Below are positions 6,545-9,600 of a stretch of 9,600 bases of DNA, one piece after another. Source of the DNA: Treponema sp. (GTDB lineage: Bacteria > Spirochaetota > Spirochaetia > Treponematales > Breznakiellaceae); NCBI GenBank assembly GCA_031283505.1, contig JAITBO010000351.1, positions 1 to 9,600 on the forward strand, read 5' to 3'. The notes under the pieces were generated by a model. That model was not told where the DNA came from and searched no databases. It saw nothing but the letters and a program-made list of their open reading frames with translations. The position numbers and the translations under genes were made by a program. Each line of letters begins with the position of its first letter. Within the stretch, counting starts at the first letter, position 1.

Positions 6545-8272
6545 ATGCAGTATTCAGGCGCCCGTATTTTAATCGAAGCCCTCATAGAGCAGGGGGTGGA
6601 CACCGTGTTTGGCTATCCCGGCGGCGCGGTCTTGTTCATATACGATGAACTATACAAACACCGGGACCGCATCCGGCATATCCTGGTGAGCCACGAACAG
6701 CACGCCGCCCATGCGGCGGACGGTTACGCCCGTTCCACCGGCAAGACGGGGGTGTGTATCGCCACTTCTGGGCCTGGGGCGACAAACCTGGTGACAGGGA
6801 TCGCCACAGCCGCGATGGATTCGGTTCCCCTGGTGGCCATCACCGGGAACGTGACGGTTCCACTTCTTGGAAAGGACAGTTTTCAAGAAGTGGACATCAC
6901 GGGGATTACCATGCCGGTAGTCAAGCACAACTGGATCGTGAAGGACATAAGCGAGCTTGCCGAGATAGTCCGGGAGGCTTTCATCGTTGCCCGGTCCGGC
7001 CGCCCTGGTCCGGTACTCATCGACCTTCCCAAGGACATCACCGCCCAACCGGGAGAATGGGTCCCCGGCATGGAGAAGGCCGCCGCCCCGGAGGAAGAAC
7101 GACCGGTCCTGAGCGCCAGGGCCCATCGTCTTGCGGAAAGGAATGGGCGACTCACCTTTACCGGCGAAGACATAGACCAGGCGGCGGCCATGATCGCCGT
7201 TTCCAGGCGTCCGGCCATCTATGCGGGCGGCGGGGTCGTCATCTCCGGGGCTTGCGGGGAACTGGCCCGGCTTGCGGAACGGCTCAACGCGCCGGTGGCC
7301 CTGAGCCTTATGGGTATAGGCGGTTTTCCCCCGGAACACCGGCTCTGTACCGGCCTTATCGGTATGCACGGCACGGTGGCTTCCAACAAGGCAACACAGA
7401 AGGCGGACCTGGTGCTGGCTATAGGCGCCCGGTTCTCCGACCGGGTCACGAGCCAGGCGGATAAATTCGCCAAATCCGCGAAGATTCTCCACTTTGATAT
7501 AGACCCGGCGGAGATCAACAAGAATGTCCGGTCCGATGCAGCCGTGATCGGGGACCTCAAGGCCGCTCTGGAACTGCTTCTTCAAAAACTTCCTTCCCGA
7601 ATGGAAACCGAATGGAACGGCGAGATAGAGTCCTGGAAGACCAATATCCCCAAGGCCCATCACCGCAAAACGGCTCTGCACCCCCGGTTCGTGATCGAGG
7701 AGACCGCCCGCCGCCTGGGGTATGACGCTATTGTCGCCACCGACGTGGGGCAACACCAGATCTGGACCGCCCAGTTTTACCCTGTTGCCCGGCCCCGATC
7801 CTTCATCACTTCCGGGGGTCTGGGAACCATGGGCTTCGGCCTTGGGGCGGCCATAGGCGCCAAAATCGCCAACCCTTCCCGGCCTACGGTACTCTTTACC
7901 GGAGACGGTTCCTTCAGGATGAACTGCGGGGAACTGGCGACAGTGAAAAGCTACGGTATCCCCCTCCTCATCGTGATCTGTAACAACCGGGTACTCGGCA
8001 TGGTACGCCAGTGGCAAAGCCTCTTCTACGAAGGCCGTTACGCCGAAACCATCCTGGACCGGCCGCCGGACTTTGTTAAGCTGGCGGATGCCTACGGCCT
8101 TCCGGGTTACCGCGCCGCCGATGAGACAGCCTTTACGTCCGCCCTGGAGCGGGCGCTCAAAGACATTGCCGGCGGCAGCGCCGCAATCATCGAGGCGATC
8201 ATCGATCAGGACGAAAAGGTACTCCCCATGGTACCCGGCGGAAGGCCGATAGACGAACAGATAATGACGTAG
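6545..8272 (+). CDS. ilvB: Acetolactate synthase (AHAS) catalytic subunit IlvB
   Basis: Thiamine-diphosphate and FAD enzyme that condenses two pyruvates to acetolactate, or pyruvate with 2-ketobutyrate to acetohydroxybutyrate. The 575-residue length is normal for the large subunit. Seen in order: VFGYPGGAVLFIYDEL (21-36), SHEQHAAHAADGYAR (49-63; catalytic E51), TSGPGATNLVTGI (74-86), LLGKDSFQEVDITGIT (107-122), GMHG and IGARFSDRVT (293-302) of the middle FAD-associated domain, and the C-terminal ThDP/Mg motif GDGS (453-456) through N480-N481. NNRVLGMVRQWQ (480-491) is the AHAS signature, including the herbicide-site Trp (W490), which separates it from other ThDP enzymes. The linker before the middle domain (about 165-211) is some 15-20 residues longer than in E. 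coli IlvB. No ilvN/ilvH regulatory subunit follows. It lies two bases after ilvD. Confidence 0.95.
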   Translation: MQYSGARILIEALIEQGVDTVFGYPGGAVLFIYDELYKHRDRIRHILVSHEQHAAHAADGYARSTGKTGVCIATSGPGATNLVTGIATAAMDSVPLVAITGNVTVPLLGKDSFQEVDITGITMPVVKHNWIVKDISELAEIVREAFIVARSGRPGPVLIDLPKDITAQPGEWVPGMEKAAAPEEERPVLSARAHRLAERNGRLTFTGEDIDQAAAMIAVSRRPAIYAGGGVVISGACGELARLAERLNAPVALSLMGIGGFPPEHRLCTGLIGMHGTVASNKATQKADLVLAIGARFSDRVTSQADKFAKSAKILHFDIDPAEINKNVRSDAAVIGDLKAALELLLQKLPSRMETEWNGEIESWKTNIPKAHHRKTALHPRFVIEETARRLGYDAIVATDVGQHQIWTAQFYPVARPRSFITSGGLGTMGFGLGAAIGAKIANPSRPTVLFTGDGSFRMNCGELATVKSYGIPLLIVICNNRVLGMVRQWQSLFYEGRYAETILDRPPDFVKLADAYGLPGYRAADETAFTSALERALKDIAGGSAAIIEAIIDQDEKVLPMVPGGRPIDEQIMT

Positions 8273-8292
8273 AAAGAAGGGAGGAAACATAC

Positions 8293-9255
8293 ATGAAATA
8301 TGCCAAAAGAACGGCAGTGATGCTATTGACAGTTTTTGTGTTGACGGTTCTTTTTCCGGCTTGTTCAGCAAAGGGCCGGGGCAGGGGTTCCGGCAATTCC
8401 GCCGTTCCGTATTCTTTTGCCCAGGCCGAGAGTCTCCCTGCCGCAGAAGATATGTCTACCCTGGAGGAATATACGGCGCTGTCAAAGCAGATTGGCGAAG
8501 CCGGAGCGGAGGTGAGCCGCGTACCTGGGACCCTCACGGATTCTGCGCGGGTTCTTGTCAGAAACGCGGAGATCCGTATCCGGGTGAACAGCCTGGAGGC
8601 GGCGGAAAAGGCGGTTGCGGCGGCGCTGGAACAGCATCAAGGCTACGCCGCTTACTCCAATGTGTATGACAATTCCCGGCATTATACCCTCAAGGTCCCG
8701 GCAGCGTCTTACGACAGCGTTTTAACCGGGGTTTCCGGCATTGGGAAAGTTTTGTCCCGTTCGGAACGGGTGGAAGACGCCACCATACAATTTTACGATC
8801 TTGAAAGCAGGCTGCGGACAAAAGAAGAACTGCTCAAGACATTTCAGTCTTACCTCGGGCAGGCTAAAACCATCGACGAGATCATGACCGTTGAGAAGCG
8901 CATAGCCGAACTTCAACAGGAAATCGAATGGACCGGCTCACAGCTTTCCGGCCTGGCCCATCTCGTGAATTACGCGACCATAGACATTGAGCTTCTGGGA
9001 CCGGTCTCGGATTCCTCTTCCTACAGGCCCGGTATAGACGAGCGGATTGGAGAACTGTTCCGGTCTTTTGGGAATTATGCTGCGGCTGCCCTGGTGCTGC
9101 TTACGGGAGCCGTCATCTACGGTATCCCGAGCTTTGCCGTTTTGCTCCTTCTGTTCTGGCTGTTTTTCGGCAGGATAGGGCTCCTGCGGAAGGCCTGGCG
9201 CCTGGTTATGGGAAAGAAGGACGGCCTTGCGGGTCCTAAGCCTCCGGAAGGGTGA
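8293..9255 (+). CDS. DUF4349-type membrane lipoprotein
   Basis: Function unknown; the fold and motifs match the DUF4349 lipoprotein family. The 320 residues begin with a KYAKR basic stretch, a hydrophobic helix (8-21) and FPAC, so C24 is the likely lipidated residue. The lipobox has F at -3, allowed by the loose spirochaetal rule. A low-complexity Gly/Ser linker follows (26-36). The core has VRNAEIRIRVNSLEAAEKAV (89-108) and GYAAYSNVYDN, YTLKVPAASYDSVL, then a charged helical or coiled-coil stretch (158-218) containing DATIQFYDLESRLRTKEELL and EKRIAELQQEIEW. Two hydrophobic segments (about 262-277 and 280-296) end in a basic tail, so the C-terminus is membrane-anchored. AAGGGAGG (8277-8284) lies eight bases before the ATG, 20 bases after ilvB, so cotranscription is likely. 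Its role beside the ilv genes is not evident; the linkage may be incidental. Confidence 0.85.
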   Translation: MKYAKRTAVMLLTVFVLTVLFPACSAKGRGRGSGNSAVPYSFAQAESLPAAEDMSTLEEYTALSKQIGEAGAEVSRVPGTLTDSARVLVRNAEIRIRVNSLEAAEKAVAAALEQHQGYAAYSNVYDNSRHYTLKVPAASYDSVLTGVSGIGKVLSRSERVEDATIQFYDLESRLRTKEELLKTFQSYLGQAKTIDEIMTVEKRIAELQQEIEWTGSQLSGLAHLVNYATIDIELLGPVSDSSSYRPGIDERIGELFRSFGNYAAAALVLLTGAVIYGIPSFAVLLLLFWLFFGRIGLLRKAWRLVMGKKDGLAGPKPPEG

Positions 9256-9355
9256 AGCCTCCGCGCTTCTCCATCTGTTTTATCAGCACCGCCATGTCGT
9301 ATACCGTAAATTCCCCTCCTAAAGGCCTAAACTTGACCCGCAATTCAGGTATCAT
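9236..9355 (-). CDS. Possible short or truncated minus-strand protein
   Basis: From an ATG at 9355-9353 the minus strand reads 39 residues, MIPELRVKFRPLGGEFTVYD followed by MAVLIKQMEKRGGFTLPEA, then TAG at 9238-9236. The frame is open much further upstream (to a TGA near 9500) but without an ATG, GTG or TTG. The residue mix, with alternating hydrophobic and charged positions, is more protein-like than the + strand reading of the same bases. Against it: a poor ribosome-binding site (a strong AGGAGG lies inside the frame), it contains one arm of an inverted repeat, the upstream part crosses a non-coding style repeat, and the end overlaps the lipoprotein gene by 20 bases. It could be a genuine small gene, the 3' remnant of a decayed gene, or chance. 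I do not recognise the family. Confidence 0.22.
   Translation of the reverse strand: MIPELRVKFRPLGGEFTVYDMAVLIKQMEKRGGFTLPEA
9327..9339 (+). repeat. 13-bp inverted repeat, left arm
   Basis: CTAAACTTGACCC here is exactly complementary to GGGTCAAGTTTAG at 9497-9509. CTAAAGG stands in the same orientation just outside the left arm (9319-9325) and just outside the right arm (9511-9517). The arms enclose about 157 bases. They could be the ends of a small decayed element or paired operator sites. Confidence 0.6.
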
Positions 9356-9361
9356 TACCTG
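9346..9361. terminator. Weak hairpin, possible terminator after the lipoprotein gene
   Basis: CAGGTA (9346-9351) pairs with TACCTG (9356-9361) around loop TCAT, followed by TTTT (9362-9365). The stem is short and AT-containing, and it sits 90 bases after the stop at 9255, so termination here is only possible. It also lies across the start of the possible minus-strand frame. Confidence 0.25.
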
Positions 9362-9391
9362 TTTTAAGAAAAATAGCCGTATAATAGCCTT

Positions 9392-9445
9392 TTTCTCCGT
9401 GAAACTCCAGGGAACCGGAGGTTCCGGTACTCCGTGGTTAATTTC
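9392..9445 (+). repeat. CTCCGTG-type repeat with a small hairpin insert
   Basis: TTTCTCCGTGAAA (9392-9404) is identical to bases 3-15 at the other edge of the window. A second CTCCGTG unit at 9430-9436 leads into GTTAATTTC. Between the units lie 9409-9433, containing GGAACC (9411-9416) and GGTTCC (9420-9425) as a hairpin and flanked by ACTCC on both sides (9404-9408 and 9429-9433). Removing one ACTCC plus the hairpin would restore a compact repeat of two CTCCGTG units, which suggests a small insertion. Confidence 0.5.
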
Positions 9446-9496
9446 TTCATTTTGGTTTTGAGGAATCAGTATGGATTTGACAGCCTGTATTTCTGT

Positions 9497-9509
9497 GGGT
9501 CAAGTTTAG
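9497..9509 (-). repeat. 13-bp inverted repeat, right arm
   Basis: GGGTCAAGTTTAG is the exact reverse complement of 9327-9339 and is followed by TCTAAAGG. No transposase or target duplication is visible around the pair. Confidence 0.6.
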
Positions 9510-9600
9510 TCTAAAGGCGGAGGGTCTTTTAGCGACTGAAAGCCGCGTTGGGGCTAAAGCCTCCTAAAATGTCCTTTATGTTAAAGCAATCTAAAGGTTA

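Larger units (their letters stand above)
9256..9600. other. Repeat-containing intergenic region with no confident gene
   Basis: Apart from the doubtful minus-strand frame, I see no gene. The DNA is more AT-rich than the genes and holds an inverted repeat pair (9327-9339 and 9497-9509), three copies of CTAAAGG (9319-9325, 9511-9517, 9591-9597), two copies of CTCCTAAA (9316-9323, 9561-9568), a CTCCGTG-type repeat and several short hairpins. A + strand frame of 69 codons (9252-9461) lacks a ribosome-binding site and looks like non-coding translation. Confidence 0.6.

Noticed and set aside
9252..9461. 69-codon + strand frame after the lipoprotein gene
   Set aside because: No ribosome-binding site, it overlaps the lipoprotein stop by four bases, and its composition is unlike the neighbouring genes.
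1..9600. CRISPR array, tRNA or rRNA gene, phage or transposase gene
   Set aside because: No regularly spaced direct repeats, cloverleaf-like sequence, rRNA core or recognisable transposase or integrase motif was seen.

Overview
The window is a bacterial branched-chain amino acid biosynthesis cluster read entirely on the + strand: leuA, cimA, leuB, ilvD and ilvB, followed closely by a DUF4349-type membrane lipoprotein gene. The genes are GC-rich with G/C-ending codons, while the gaps hold GC-rich hairpins, AT-rich palindromes and short dispersed repeats. This repeat-littered style, the loose lipobox and the anaerobe-type IlvD fit a spirochaete such as the higher-GC, gut-associated Treponema relatives. 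That assignment is an impression, because no rRNA or other marker is present.

Layout. 1-227: no gene. It holds a run of GC-rich hairpins (26-108), a nested inverted repeat that looks like a small mobile-element remnant (120-170), a plausible sigma-70 promoter (162-189), one copy of a short dispersed repeat (187-207) and the leuA ribosome-binding site. 228-3459: leuA and cimA, two paralogous acetyl-CoA-dependent condensing enzymes one base apart. 3459-3585: a perfect 21-bp-stem palindrome touching the cimA stop codon, then the leuB ribosome-binding site. 3586-4719: leuB. 4720-4871: a G-rich, hairpin-rich gap. 4872-8272: ilvD and ilvB, two bases apart. 8293-9255: the lipoprotein gene. 9256-9600: AT-richer DNA with inverted and direct repeats, a CTCCGTG-type repeat apparently interrupted by a small hairpin insert, and a possible short minus-strand reading frame that overlaps the end of the lipoprotein gene.

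How the genes work together. CimA joins pyruvate and acetyl-CoA to give citramalate, the threonine-independent entry to isoleucine. LeuA joins 2-ketoisovalerate and acetyl-CoA to give 2-isopropylmalate for leucine. LeuB would serve both routes as the oxidative decarboxylase, acting on 3-isopropylmalate and on the methylmalate made from citramalate. IlvB makes acetolactate and acetohydroxybutyrate, and IlvD dehydrates the dihydroxyacids to the keto acids for valine, isoleucine and leucine. The isomerase (leuCD), the reductoisomerase (ilvC), the AHAS regulatory subunit (ilvN/ilvH) and an aminotransferase are not in the window and must lie elsewhere if the pathways are complete.

The coding content is well-known metabolism. 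The items most worth a second look are the repeat pair placed before leuA and leuB, the structured leader of ilvD, the downstream non-coding region with its possible minus-strand frame, and small insertions in LeuB and IlvB. I saw no evidence for a new defence, mobile or regulatory system.
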